A DNA stretch of 64,000 bases. It comes from Thiothrix eikelboomii. Lineage in GTDB: Bacteria > Pseudomonadota > Gammaproteobacteria > Thiotrichales > Thiotrichaceae. The DNA is taken from positions 1 through 64,000 of the forward strand of contig NZ_FUYB01000012.1 in NCBI RefSeq assembly GCF_900167255.1, written 5' to 3'. Shown piece by piece: positions 51,920 to 60,935 of the stretch; the stretch's first letter is position 1; every line of letters begins with the position of its first letter. The position numbers and the translations under genes are program-made. Below the pieces are notes generated by a model. It was not told the DNA's origin, searched no databases, and was given only the letters and a program-made list of their open reading frames with translations.

Positions 51920-53066
51920 ATTGTTTTTTAAATACCTGTCGCTCACTCAACTTGGATTTATCATCGGCTTACTGTGCTCACCAATAGCAAATGCCGCCCC
52001 TGAGCCTAGCCATCGTTGTGCAGCCGCAAATACTATTAGCAAAACCTTTCCTTCAGGAGCCACCTGGCAGCTCTGTGCTGAAATGCGTCCAGAGGAAGGC
52101 CTTACCCTCTCACAAGTGTATTATGCTGCGCCTAAAAAACCAGCCCGACGTGTCTTAGGTGAGGCGAGCTTATCGCAACTCGAAACCGTATTTGATACCG
52201 AAACCGTACCGCGTTATCTGGTCACCCAACACGGTTTAGGTCGGAATTTGCAGCCTTTAACTGCAACTGACTGCCCCAATGGTAGTATAAAAACCATGCT
52301 ACAGACAAAGGCTCTGTGTCGAAATACCCAAGAGTATGGCTACCAATATAAGTACCAAACCCAACGCCAAGGCAGTTTTTTCGAGTTAATCACTCATTAT
52401 AATCTAGCACCGCAAATCTACAGTGTACGTTGGCGTTTTTACGAAAATGGTATCATTGAGCCTGCTATCGGCGTGAGTGGGCAATTAAGCAAAGCGGCCA
52501 GCAATCGCTTAGAAAACTTTACCTTGCATGCAGGTTGGCGTTTGGATTTTGATCTGGGTGCGACAGGGAGTAATGATCAGATTCTTGAAGTCACCAGTAC
52601 CCCAACCGAGGATCGCCTACGTAAGCGGGTGAGTATTGCCACTATGGGTCGAGAACATGCACGCCTTGAAGACCCCGAGTTAAAGCGTTTGTGGATGATC
52701 CGCGACGGCACAACACCGTATGAAGGCATCAGTGTTCCTGCTTACGATCTAGTGCCGAATCAATACACTGACAGTCGGCTGAATCCCTTCAGCGAGCCTT
52801 GGCTCAAATGGGATATTTATTTCAGCAAATACAATCCCTGTGAACGTTATGCAGCGGACAACCGACTGAATGATTGTCCGGCTAAAAATACCCATGCCGT
52901 TCGATATATTAGCAACAAAGAAAGTATTGATGGTGCAGATAGTGTCGTTTGGTATAAGCAAACCTATCACCATATTGTTCGCAGTGATGATGCCTTAAGA
53001 CTAGGTACTGTCTGGAGTAGTTTCCAACTAGTCCCCAGAGATTGGCATAGTCAAAACCAATTTTAA
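51906..53066 (+). CDS. Secreted copper amine oxidase catalytic-domain paralogue, active site mostly lost (A2)
   Basis: This 386-residue protein has no ATG. TTG at 51906 (overlapping the previous gene by 14 bases) or TTG at 51921 (just after its stop) are the candidates, followed by a signal peptide ending ANAA. It is closely related to the protein at 48829 (RRVLGEASLSQLETVFD, RWRFYENGIIEPAIG, GWRLDFDLGA). Active-site equivalents numbered from 51906: base Asp to Leu105, topaquinone Tyr to Gln170, HxH to Phe205/Leu207. The distal His (His356 in YHHIVRSDD) is kept. It is a predicted pseudoenzyme, again immediately before an intact copy. Confidence 0.7.
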   Translation: MLDFKLFFKYLSLTQLGFIIGLLCSPIANAAPEPSHRCAAANTISKTFPSGATWQLCAEMRPEEGLTLSQVYYAAPKKPARRVLGEASLSQLETVFDTETVPRYLVTQHGLGRNLQPLTATDCPNGSIKTMLQTKALCRNTQEYGYQYKYQTQRQGSFFELITHYNLAPQIYSVRWRFYENGIIEPAIGVSGQLSKAASNRLENFTLHAGWRLDFDLGATGSNDQILEVTSTPTEDRLRKRVSIATMGREHARLEDPELKRLWMIRDGTTPYEGISVPAYDLVPNQYTDSRLNPFSEPWLKWDIYFSKYNPCERYAADNRLNDCPAKNTHAVRYISNKESIDGADSVVWYKQTYHHIVRSDDALRLGTVWSSFQLVPRDWHSQNQF

Positions 53067-53077
53067 ACTTGAATTTT

Positions 53078-54277
53078 ATGTATAGACTCCTTCGTTTTTA
53101 TCTAAGCCTTGGGCTAGTGCTGATTAGCTGGATGTTCAGCTGTCTGCTTTCCCCTCCACTGCAAGCGGCGGAATACTGCGATGATGCTTATTACATCCAA
53201 GTAACCCTGCCCAATCAAGCCAGCTGGGATCTGTGTTGGGAACATCGGGGTTTAAGTGGAATTTCCCTGCATCATATATTCTATACACCAGCGCGGGGTT
53301 CACGCTTAATGGTGCTCTATCGTGCTGAGCTGGCCCAAGTTCACGTCCCTTATGATGATAATGGCATCCGTTATCATGACATCACTGATTATGGGTTTGG
53401 GCGTTCTGCCCTGCTCGCGCTGGCGAGTGAAGATTGTCCAAATGGCAAAATTTTAAATTATTACGATAAACCCGCCATTTGCCAAACCACCCAAGCTCGA
53501 GGTGCCGCTTATCGCTCAGGGACTGAAGCTAAACAAGGGCATCGTTTAAACTTATTCAGCGTTTCGCTGATTGGTTCTTATAGTTATATTCCCAACTGGA
53601 GTTTCGCTGATGATGGCAGTATGGAGTTTGCTGTTGGAGCGACCGGCGCTTTACAGCGGATTGTAGCTGATGATCAAGCCGAACGACCTGGTTGGAATAT
53701 TGGCTATGACAAAGTAGGTATTTCGCATTTACATAATTTTTTCTGGCGCTTAGATTTCGATTTAGGCGGACAGGGTAATAAAGATTATCTAGAACAAGTG
53801 GATTTTGTTACCCAAGATGCCAAACTGACTCGCCAAAGCATCGTCTTTACCAAAGAAACGGCTAGCTCAGTCGCACCAGCATTAGCCCGTACCTGGATTG
53901 TTGCCTCAACCAGTTTAAAAAACGCCAAACAACAGCCCATGGGTTATGAAATTCAATTGCATCAATCCGGCCAGCGAGATGAAGGCCCCGATCTTGAGCC
54001 ATTCACTCAGCATGATATTTATGTCACTAAAGAAAAAAGTTGTGAGCTGTATGCTTCACACAACTTAAGCACATTGGATGAAGGTGAAACCTGTGCGGAT
54101 AATTTAGCTGAATTTATCGATGATGAATCGCTTGAAAACGCAGATATTGTCGTTTGGCCGACGGTCTCTTTCTATCACCTGCCTCGAGCTGAGGATATGC
54201 CCAATATGGATGCACATTGGAGCAGCATTCGCCTCACGCCCATGAATTGGCATAATCGCCATCCACTGTCGCCTTAA
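53078..54277 (+). CDS. Minimal secreted copper amine oxidase, catalytic domain only (B2)
   Basis: I start at the ATG at 53078 (TTG at 53069 is possible), which gives 399 residues with a signal peptide (cleavage near LQAA, residue 31). Active-site residues are all present: Asp101 (YHDITDYGFG), Tyr168 (IGSYSYIPNW), His217/His219 (SHLHNFFWRLDFDL) and His367 (YHLPRAEDMPNM), ending IRLTPMNWHNRHPL. The Tyr context is S-Y-S, further from consensus than in the first copy. It is closely similar to the protein at 50016. It is the last gene of the five-gene run and ends nine bases from the convergent fusion gene. Confidence 0.78.
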   Translation: MYRLLRFYLSLGLVLISWMFSCLLSPPLQAAEYCDDAYYIQVTLPNQASWDLCWEHRGLSGISLHHIFYTPARGSRLMVLYRAELAQVHVPYDDNGIRYHDITDYGFGRSALLALASEDCPNGKILNYYDKPAICQTTQARGAAYRSGTEAKQGHRLNLFSVSLIGSYSYIPNWSFADDGSMEFAVGATGALQRIVADDQAERPGWNIGYDKVGISHLHNFFWRLDFDLGGQGNKDYLEQVDFVTQDAKLTRQSIVFTKETASSVAPALARTWIVASTSLKNAKQQPMGYEIQLHQSGQRDEGPDLEPFTQHDIYVTKEKSCELYASHNLSTLDEGETCADNLAEFIDDESLENADIVVWPTVSFYHLPRAEDMPNMDAHWSSIRLTPMNWHNRHPLSP

Positions 54278-54286
54278 GTGAGTTCT

Positions 54287-57200
54287 TTAAGCATCTAATG
54301 CCAAATAGCCTTTTAAGCGTGCCGCATTTAAGGCCATTTGCTTCGTCAGCTCATCCGCACTGAGGCCCTGCAACTCGGCATATAAGCGATCTTGCTTATT
54401 CAAGGCAGTCAGTGTTTTTAGATAAGCGGTTGGTCCGGCTAAGAGCAGATAGCCAAACTGCTGATAGAAAAAATTCGCCTCAATCCGACTTCGCTCAAAG
54501 GTTTCTTGCTCTGTATAGTCATGCGAATGATAGACGACAGCATGAAGCGCATAGGCCTTTTTATAGCCCGCCTTAATAATAAGATCTGCCCAAACCTGAT
54601 CCTCACCATACTCAATCACTGGATAAGGAATTTGCTGCCATACTGACCGCCGTAAGCAAGAATTATTATCAGAATAAAAATGCAGTAACTGCCGCCAGCC
54701 AGCCTCACCCGTCTCAAAGCGCTCAGGGTCAGTGTCTTTATCCAAATAAAGTGGATACTGAGCCAAATTCTTGAAATGCGCCTCTAAATCGCGCTGTACA
54801 AAAGCAGAGGCTTCAGGATAAGCCAGATGCCGACCAAACGCACCCGCTGCTCTAGGTTCATGCTCGAGCATAGAAATCAAATGCAATAGCCAAAACTGAT
54901 CAACGGGCAAAGCATCTTGAGTCAAAAAGGCGATATATTCACCGGTTGTCAGCTCTACCCCTAAATTGCGTGTTCCACCATGACTAAACTCAGATTTGGG
55001 AATAGAGTGAATCCGCAGATTTCTCTTGCTGAGTGCTTCGATAGAGCCATCCGTCGAGCCACTATCAATAATTAATAATTCAAAAGGCCAAGGCGCTTGT
55101 TGCTCTAACACTCGATCAACGACCTTCAATAGCAAATCGCCCCCATTCAGGGTCGGAATCACAATCGAGGCTTTGATCGTTTGGTTAACAACTCGGGCTT
55201 GATAACCTAGCTCCATTAAACGCTGTTGCACGGCTTGATTAACTGCCTGTGCGGTCACTTGCCAATCAAATTGCCGCGCCCATTCGCCCCCCAAGCGCGC
55301 TGTCTTGAGGCGTAACTCTTGGTCTAACAGCAATTGTTGTAGACGCTCTGCAATTGAACGGGGATGAGGTTTGGCTAAGACCACAGTTCCCTCTGGAAAG
55401 ACAGTTCGTGTATTATCTCCGTCTAATTCAAGCACCGCTAAATCGCAAGCCATCATTTCTTGCGGCACCAACGAATAGTTGGTGGCAGAAAACACCATGC
55501 CTAGATCACAAGAGCGATATAAATACCCTAACTCTGCAGCCGACAAAACCGCATGATCAGTGTACTTAAAACTGACTTGCTGCAACCATGAGGTATTATT
55601 GTCACCCCCATAAACCTCAACATGAAAGTCTAAGCCCAAATCAGCCAAATAATTGAGAGCTAATACTCCCAACTCGACCGCCCGTCGTGAAGTTGAAGTC
55701 CGTGCATAAAAAGCGATGCGTGGAATAAGATTCAACGGTTGATGGCTGGCTGGATAATAAACTTGCTGATCAGCGGCCAACCAAAAATGCGTCGCCCAAC
55801 GCCCATAACGTTCACGCATTAACTTTTCTAGCCAAGGTCCTGCACAAATACAGTCTAAATCTTCAGAGTAGGTCAGCTCTGCAGCCAGACTATGGCTACC
55901 GACTGCAAAAAATGAAGGCTCATGGTCTTGCACAAAATAAAAACGGCGCTTAAAAGCAGACGCCGCTAAAACCGGCCAAACAGACTCCCAATCTGTCGCA
56001 ATAATCAAATCACCGCTGGCTTGACTAAAAGTTTCGTCCACAAAATGAAGCTGCGCACTCGTTTGCTGATAGTGGCGAATTAAATCCTCATAAGCCTCAG
56101 CAGAGGTTGCATGGACCACTTGATTATGCAACCAAATATGCTGCTGGTGTCCGAATAGCTCAAACAAGCGAATAAAGCGGAAAATGGTCATATTGCCACC
56201 ACCACCTTGTCGAGCAAAATCACAAGTCACCCAATGGATCACCAGCTGATCTTTAACAAAATCAGCACTCGCAGGACGTAGCGGCTGCGTTTCAAAACTT
56301 AAGATCCGCTCGAGGGCTTGATTCACTCGTGCGACTGGCTTTAGCTGCTTGTTTTCAGTATCCGGCAAGGCTAATTCAATCCCTGCTTTTCTAAACTTAA
56401 TTTGATGTTGGCGAATGAAGACCTCTTGATCAGCTTTCGGATGGGGTCGGCGACCATCTTGATGTCCATGCGTTAGATAATGTATCAATGGATGCACGCC
56501 CGCTGCTTGGACATCCTGATATGCGCTCAGATACCAGTCCCCATCAAAACCAGCACTGGGTGCTAGCCGCCAATGATACTGATTCGTTAAATAATCTTCT
56601 AAAGCAGAGATACCCTCTGGTAGTTCAGCCCCAATTTGCCGCAAATAATAACGACTGTCGAATAAAGGATGCGGATCTAAATGCCATTCATGACCGTATT
56701 GAAGGTAATAGACCAGAGGATTTAAGCCAGACTGCTTGATCTCTGGATATTCCCCGAGATAATAAGCCGCCAAAAAGAGAGGATTAGGATTTCTCAGCTC
56801 CACCCCACCATACTGTAAATAATGCCAAAGCGGATTAATTTTTTGTTGTTCGACATCCGTAGCTACATCAGAATATTGCTCAAGATACCATTGGACATCA
56901 AACAGTGGATGGGTTTGCCGATGAATCTTCACCCCTTTAGTCAAATAATGCACTAAAGGATTTTCAGCGGAAGCCTGCAACTCTAAATTTTGCTTGCGAT
57001 ACCAAGTCGAATTAAACAATGGATTCGGCTGATAATCCTGCTGTGCACCAGTCAAATAATAATGCTCGATTAATGACTGCTTAAGTTGAGCCGTTTCTGG
57101 ATAACTGGCTGCATAAAAAGCTTGATCGAATAAGCCACTGTTCTGAATCAATTTTAAAATAGGCTTAAGTCGTTTACTCTCTGAACTCAGGCGCTGAAAT

Positions 57201-58495
57201 TTAAAAAAGTCTTGAGCCTCTTGAGTACCAACCGGATTAGCTAAGCGCCCACTCGACTCCGTTAAAGCCAACAACTTCACCCGAAGAGCCGCGCTATCGT
57301 TAACCAGCAAGCTACGCTCAGCCTCTAATAATTGATTAGTCAGCTCCAGCTGATGCGCTTGTTTAGCATGCGCCACCAGCTGACTCTGTTTAAGCTCGAG
57401 TTGCTGCTGATAATGCGCTTCAAGCTGCTGGACTAGCTTGCTGTGGTGTTCAGTCCGCAGTCTTAATAATTGCTCTTTAGCCTGAATAGTGGAATCAGCC
57501 TGATGCAGAGCCGACTCATATTCAAGTTTTTTAGTATGTAGTTCCTGCGCATGTACACGCTGCAGATGCTCAAGATAGTCCTTATGCTGAGTCTGTAGTT
57601 GGTTACACTGCTGAACATTCAACTGCTCTTCTGCCAATAATACTTTGGCATAGCTAGCAGAATCCTGATTAAATTGCTGGCGTAAATTGAGTAACCCCTG
57701 TAAAGCCTCCTCACGGCGCTCACCGGCGACTAACTGCAGCAAATACTCATAAGCCTGAACAATGTATGCAGAAAACTCCGCAGACTGCTTGAGCTGATCT
57801 AAACTGACGGAATTATGTTGTTGATCTTCTTGTAAATAGCCCTCAATCTCTAATTTCGACAAAATGGATTGACGCGGAAAGGCAAAATCAATTTGCGCTT
57901 GTAGCGACTTAACAAAGCCTTGCCAATCCTGCATCAATTGTTCATAGCTCAAAAAGGCGATGGGATAATCCTGCGCATAATACACCGCATCTAAGACATG
58001 CCTTAGCCACAACAAGCCACCTTTTACCAAGGGGAAACCATCTCGCTTCTTTAAAGACTGAGCAACTTCCAGTGGATTACGCACTGGAATTACAATAAAT
58101 GGCTTAATCGCCAAATCGTTTAAAAGGTCGAGCCAAAAAGGCAGAAATCGGCAAATACGCGGGTCTTTAATGACAAATAAGGCAGACTCAGCAAAATCTG
58201 CCTGCACCAACTCGCTAATTATTTGTTTGTATTTAAGCGCTTCAGCGGAGGCATACCAGTCAGGATTAAACTCGGTCCAATCACTCCAAAACGAACCTGC
58301 GGACGCGAGCAGAGCATCATGCTCTACCATGAGATCAACCGACTCCCAAAAACCGGTTTCATTATTATTCGGTAAGGCTGGCGCTAAATGTTTAGGCAGA
58401 TCTGCGCCTAACAGCGAAAACACCCGAGTTAAAGCCGAAGTGCCGCTGCGGTGCATACCCGCGACTAAAATAGCCTGCTGATTATCCACCGCCAT
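54287..58495 (-). CDS. Three-domain fusion: sulfotransferase, GT4 and GT2 glycosyltransferase with six internal repeats
   Basis: This is a 1402-residue protein. Residues 1-265 are a sulfotransferase domain (ILVAGMHRSGTSALTRVFSL; FVIKDPRICRFLPFWL; IPVRNPLEVAQSLKKR). Residues 265-400 are Gln/Leu/Glu-rich coiled coil. Residues about 450-685 are six repeats of about 38 residues with pattern PLFDxxWYLxxYxDV...NPLxHYLxxG. Residues about 745-1105 are a WsaF/GT4-like domain (WVTCDFARQGGGGNMTIF). Residues about 1115-1390 are a rhamnosyltransferase-type GT2 domain (ASIVIPTLNGGDLLLKVVD, LLIIDSGSTDGS, FSHGGTRNLG). It could add two sugars and a sulfate in one complex. It overlaps the upstream sulfotransferase by one base and is the last gene of the capsule export operon. 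Confidence 0.85.
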   Translation of the reverse strand: MAVDNQQAILVAGMHRSGTSALTRVFSLLGADLPKHLAPALPNNNETGFWESVDLMVEHDALLASAGSFWSDWTEFNPDWYASAEALKYKQIISELVQADFAESALFVIKDPRICRFLPFWLDLLNDLAIKPFIVIPVRNPLEVAQSLKKRDGFPLVKGGLLWLRHVLDAVYYAQDYPIAFLSYEQLMQDWQGFVKSLQAQIDFAFPRQSILSKLEIEGYLQEDQQHNSVSLDQLKQSAEFSAYIVQAYEYLLQLVAGERREEALQGLLNLRQQFNQDSASYAKVLLAEEQLNVQQCNQLQTQHKDYLEHLQRVHAQELHTKKLEYESALHQADSTIQAKEQLLRLRTEHHSKLVQQLEAHYQQQLELKQSQLVAHAKQAHQLELTNQLLEAERSLLVNDSAALRVKLLALTESSGRLANPVGTQEAQDFFKFQRLSSESKRLKPILKLIQNSGLFDQAFYAASYPETAQLKQSLIEHYYLTGAQQDYQPNPLFNSTWYRKQNLELQASAENPLVHYLTKGVKIHRQTHPLFDVQWYLEQYSDVATDVEQQKINPLWHYLQYGGVELRNPNPLFLAAYYLGEYPEIKQSGLNPLVYYLQYGHEWHLDPHPLFDSRYYLRQIGAELPEGISALEDYLTNQYHWRLAPSAGFDGDWYLSAYQDVQAAGVHPLIHYLTHGHQDGRRPHPKADQEVFIRQHQIKFRKAGIELALPDTENKQLKPVARVNQALERILSFETQPLRPASADFVKDQLVIHWVTCDFARQGGGGNMTIFRFIRLFELFGHQQHIWLHNQVVHATSAEAYEDLIRHYQQTSAQLHFVDETFSQASGDLIIATDWESVWPVLAASAFKRRFYFVQDHEPSFFAVGSHSLAAELTYSEDLDCICAGPWLEKLMRERYGRWATHFWLAADQQVYYPASHQPLNLIPRIAFYARTSTSRRAVELGVLALNYLADLGLDFHVEVYGGDNNTSWLQQVSFKYTDHAVLSAAELGYLYRSCDLGMVFSATNYSLVPQEMMACDLAVLELDGDNTRTVFPEGTVVLAKPHPRSIAERLQQLLLDQELRLKTARLGGEWARQFDWQVTAQAVNQAVQQRLMELGYQARVVNQTIKASIVIPTLNGGDLLLKVVDRVLEQQAPWPFELLIIDSGSTDGSIEALSKRNLRIHSIPKSEFSHGGTRNLGVELTTGEYIAFLTQDALPVDQFWLLHLISMLEHEPRAAGAFGRHLAYPEASAFVQRDLEAHFKNLAQYPLYLDKDTDPERFETGEAGWRQLLHFYSDNNSCLRRSVWQQIPYPVIEYGEDQVWADLIIKAGYKKAYALHAVVYHSHDYTEQETFERSRIEANFFYQQFGYLLLAGPTAYLKTLTALNKQDRLYAELQGLSADELTKQMALNAARLKGYLALDA

Positions 58496-59232
58496 TAAAA
58501 CACACCGTTAGACTTTAAAAACTCATTGCCCAAATACAGACGATGTGCCAACTTATAAAGCTTGAGATCATGCTCATTTAATAAAACAATTTTTCTCAGC
58601 GTTTCTTTGGTAATGCCTTGATAAGCATAATCGCCAAGATTGACTGATTTATCTAGTTTGAGCTGACTACCTAGCAGACTATTTAAGGTTAGTAGTGATA
58701 GCCCCAGATACTCTTGAAAGCCGACAAAGCTCAGCTTATGCTGAATATTATCGCGTGCTTCTTCAACCCGTCTTTCAAAATCTTCATTATATCTTAGGTT
58801 AGCGTGGGTCGAAAAAATCTTACAATAATAATTATCAAACTCCCAATGATAATCATTCGCAAAAAACTCATTAATATCTTGATATGAGCGCAAACGCTCA
58901 CCGACCTCGCCTTTATCAACTCGGGTTAAATGATAAAAATGCGAAATGGTACGTGTAATCGGGTGGCGTAAAAAGGTGATATAGGCAAAGCGGTCACCAC
59001 TTTCATCGAGGGGCTTGCCGATCTTGCCATATAGCCATTTATTAGGATGACCATAAATAACGTCGTGTTGATTACGATCATACTCCTGCCAGTCCTGCTC
59101 ATTATAAACAAAGAGGGGGGAGAAACTTGGCTCAGCCTTCACCGCCTCTTTGAGTGTACCCCCTGCTGTTTTTGTCAAATGAATAAAAACCAGCTTATCG
59201 AACTCTTCCCCGCGTATCTTAAACCTTGCCAT
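58495..59232 (-). CDS. Sulfotransferase (2-O-type, HS2ST-like family)
   Basis: This 245-residue protein has the 5'-phosphosulfate loop LVFIHLTKTAGGTLKEAV and the 3'-phosphate region YITFLRHPITRTISHFYHL. VIYGHPNKWL and FVGFQEYLGLSL are later family blocks. The class is typical of glycan-modifying bacterial enzymes. It is eight bases after kpsD and before the fusion gene in the export operon, so sulfation of the exported capsule is strongly suggested by context. PAPS would come from the sulfate assimilation pathway, not encoded here. Confidence 0.83.
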   Translation of the reverse strand: MARFKIRGEEFDKLVFIHLTKTAGGTLKEAVKAEPSFSPLFVYNEQDWQEYDRNQHDVIYGHPNKWLYGKIGKPLDESGDRFAYITFLRHPITRTISHFYHLTRVDKGEVGERLRSYQDINEFFANDYHWEFDNYYCKIFSTHANLRYNEDFERRVEEARDNIQHKLSFVGFQEYLGLSLLTLNSLLGSQLKLDKSVNLGDYAYQGITKETLRKIVLLNEHDLKLYKLAHRLYLGNEFLKSNGVF

Positions 59233-59240
59233 GCTATTCC

Positions 59241-60932
59241 TTACAAGCCCACTGCCTTCGCTGCTACTGCGATTTGATAGATAATTTGCACTAAATCTTT
59301 AGTGAATTGCATATCCTTAGTATCTAAGCGCGGATAAACCATCACTTGATCACCTGCTGATACTTGTAAATGACGCCCCATGATAACCTTTCCATTTGGC
59401 TTCACGACCATCAAGCTTTCTTCATTGGCACGTTCGGTATAGCCCCCTGCTTGGGCAATATAGTCTTTCAAGGTAGCATTGGAGGCATACACGACTGATT
59501 GTGGTACTTGGACTTCACCACTGATCATCACGACATCGCTTTTGGGTGGAATCACAATAATATCACCATCTTCCATGCGAATATTTGCTACCTTCCCTCG
59601 ATCCGAAACCACAATTTTACCTTCTGGGCGCACCGTACTGGCACGCTCGACAAACTTCAAAATCAGCTCAGCTTCTTTTGCACGAATCGCCGCCTCACCA
59701 TCGGAGCTAGCGGGCGCGGTCAGCACACTGCGCTCTAAACGGCGTAGAGACTCATCAATATTCTTTTTTTGCTCGAGAGCGACACTTTTGCGTTTGATAT
59801 AAATATTCCCAATATCAGCTTCATTCGGATCAACTGAGACATAATCTAAGACTTCTTGCAGGCGGCTACCGCGTTTGACGGCAAGATATGAGTTCCCAAG
59901 ATGACTCCCCTCTAAGCTAATATCCATCACGGGTGTCGGTGCATCACTCACAAAGCGCACACTATCGCCATCATATAAGCGAGTATGCAAAAATTGTTCA
60001 TAGGAAATATACGAGGAATTCGGCAGGCCATCTCGTGTGCCTGAAACCGCAATATTGGTCACGCTGCTATCAGGGCGGGCGTATTTGATCAACTGAGCAC
60101 CATTGATGCTATTGCCCAAAAATTCAAAGCGATAATTATTCCGAGTATCCCCCTCGACACTAATCATGCTACCTTGCGGACGTACCACAATCGTATCGCC
60201 ATTGCGAAAAAGCATTCTCGGTAAACTGCCGTTATTCACAAAATCATATAAATCGACACTGGCTACCCGCTGTTGACCCCGCTTAACCATAACTTGCCGA
60301 TAACTGCCACGACGCGGATCAACTCCACCGGCTTGATGTAAAAAAGCTAATACACTGTCATCCGGTAGCCCAGTATATTGACCGGGACGTAAGACACTAC
60401 CGGTGACAAATACCGTTACCTCTTGGCTAGAAGCGGTTAATAAATTGGCGTATACATCCACCCCATCTTTATAAACCTTGCCAACAGCTGCTTTAACTTT
60501 ATTGGAGACCTCCGAAGCACGGGTTCCTACCATATGAATTTCACCCACATCAGGCACAAAAACATTGCCATTTGCATCGACGGTCAAAACCTCATTCGCA
60601 GTTGCCTCACCCCACATGCGCAAAGAAATTTTATCCCCTGCAATCACCTGATAATTGGGATCTAAAGCATTTGCCCGCCGACTCGTATAATTGCCAGCAA
60701 ATAAATTCGCACCAAAGGGCTGTAGATTTTGCCCCGCTCGCACAGTACGCGGCAGACCTTCATCAAAAATACGCGGCTTAGTCTCAGCAGTGAGGAGATC
60801 GCTGGTCGTATCCGAGCTGGTACTTGCACTACTGGCAGAGGCACCTGCGCCTTGTTCCTCAGCATAACCCTGACTCACTAACAGACAGAGCCACATCCCT
60901 AACAGAGGGAAAATACGTTTTAAATAACTCAT
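59241..60932 (-). CDS. kpsD: Outer-membrane polysaccharide export protein (KpsD/Wza type)
   Basis: This 563-residue protein has a signal peptide (cleavage after GYAEE region, about residue 24) and a low-complexity Ser/Ala/Gly stretch. The poly_export domain follows (YQVIAGDKISLRMWGEA, VDANGNVFVPDVGEIHMVG), then several SLBB domains (TGSVLRPGQYTGLPDDSVLA; SGEVQVPQSVVYASNATL). KpsD-type proteins form the periplasm-spanning/outer-membrane channel for group 2 capsules. The N-terminal lipoprotein cysteine of Wza is absent, in line with KpsD. It follows kpsE by three bases. Confidence 0.88.
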   Translation of the reverse strand: MSYLKRIFPLLGMWLCLLVSQGYAEEQGAGASASSASTSSDTTSDLLTAETKPRIFDEGLPRTVRAGQNLQPFGANLFAGNYTSRRANALDPNYQVIAGDKISLRMWGEATANEVLTVDANGNVFVPDVGEIHMVGTRASEVSNKVKAAVGKVYKDGVDVYANLLTASSQEVTVFVTGSVLRPGQYTGLPDDSVLAFLHQAGGVDPRRGSYRQVMVKRGQQRVASVDLYDFVNNGSLPRMLFRNGDTIVVRPQGSMISVEGDTRNNYRFEFLGNSINGAQLIKYARPDSSVTNIAVSGTRDGLPNSSYISYEQFLHTRLYDGDSVRFVSDAPTPVMDISLEGSHLGNSYLAVKRGSRLQEVLDYVSVDPNEADIGNIYIKRKSVALEQKKNIDESLRRLERSVLTAPASSDGEAAIRAKEAELILKFVERASTVRPEGKIVVSDRGKVANIRMEDGDIIVIPPKSDVVMISGEVQVPQSVVYASNATLKDYIAQAGGYTERANEESLMVVKPNGKVIMGRHLQVSAGDQVMVYPRLDTKDMQFTKDLVQIIYQIAVAAKAVGL

Positions 60933-60935
60933 AAT

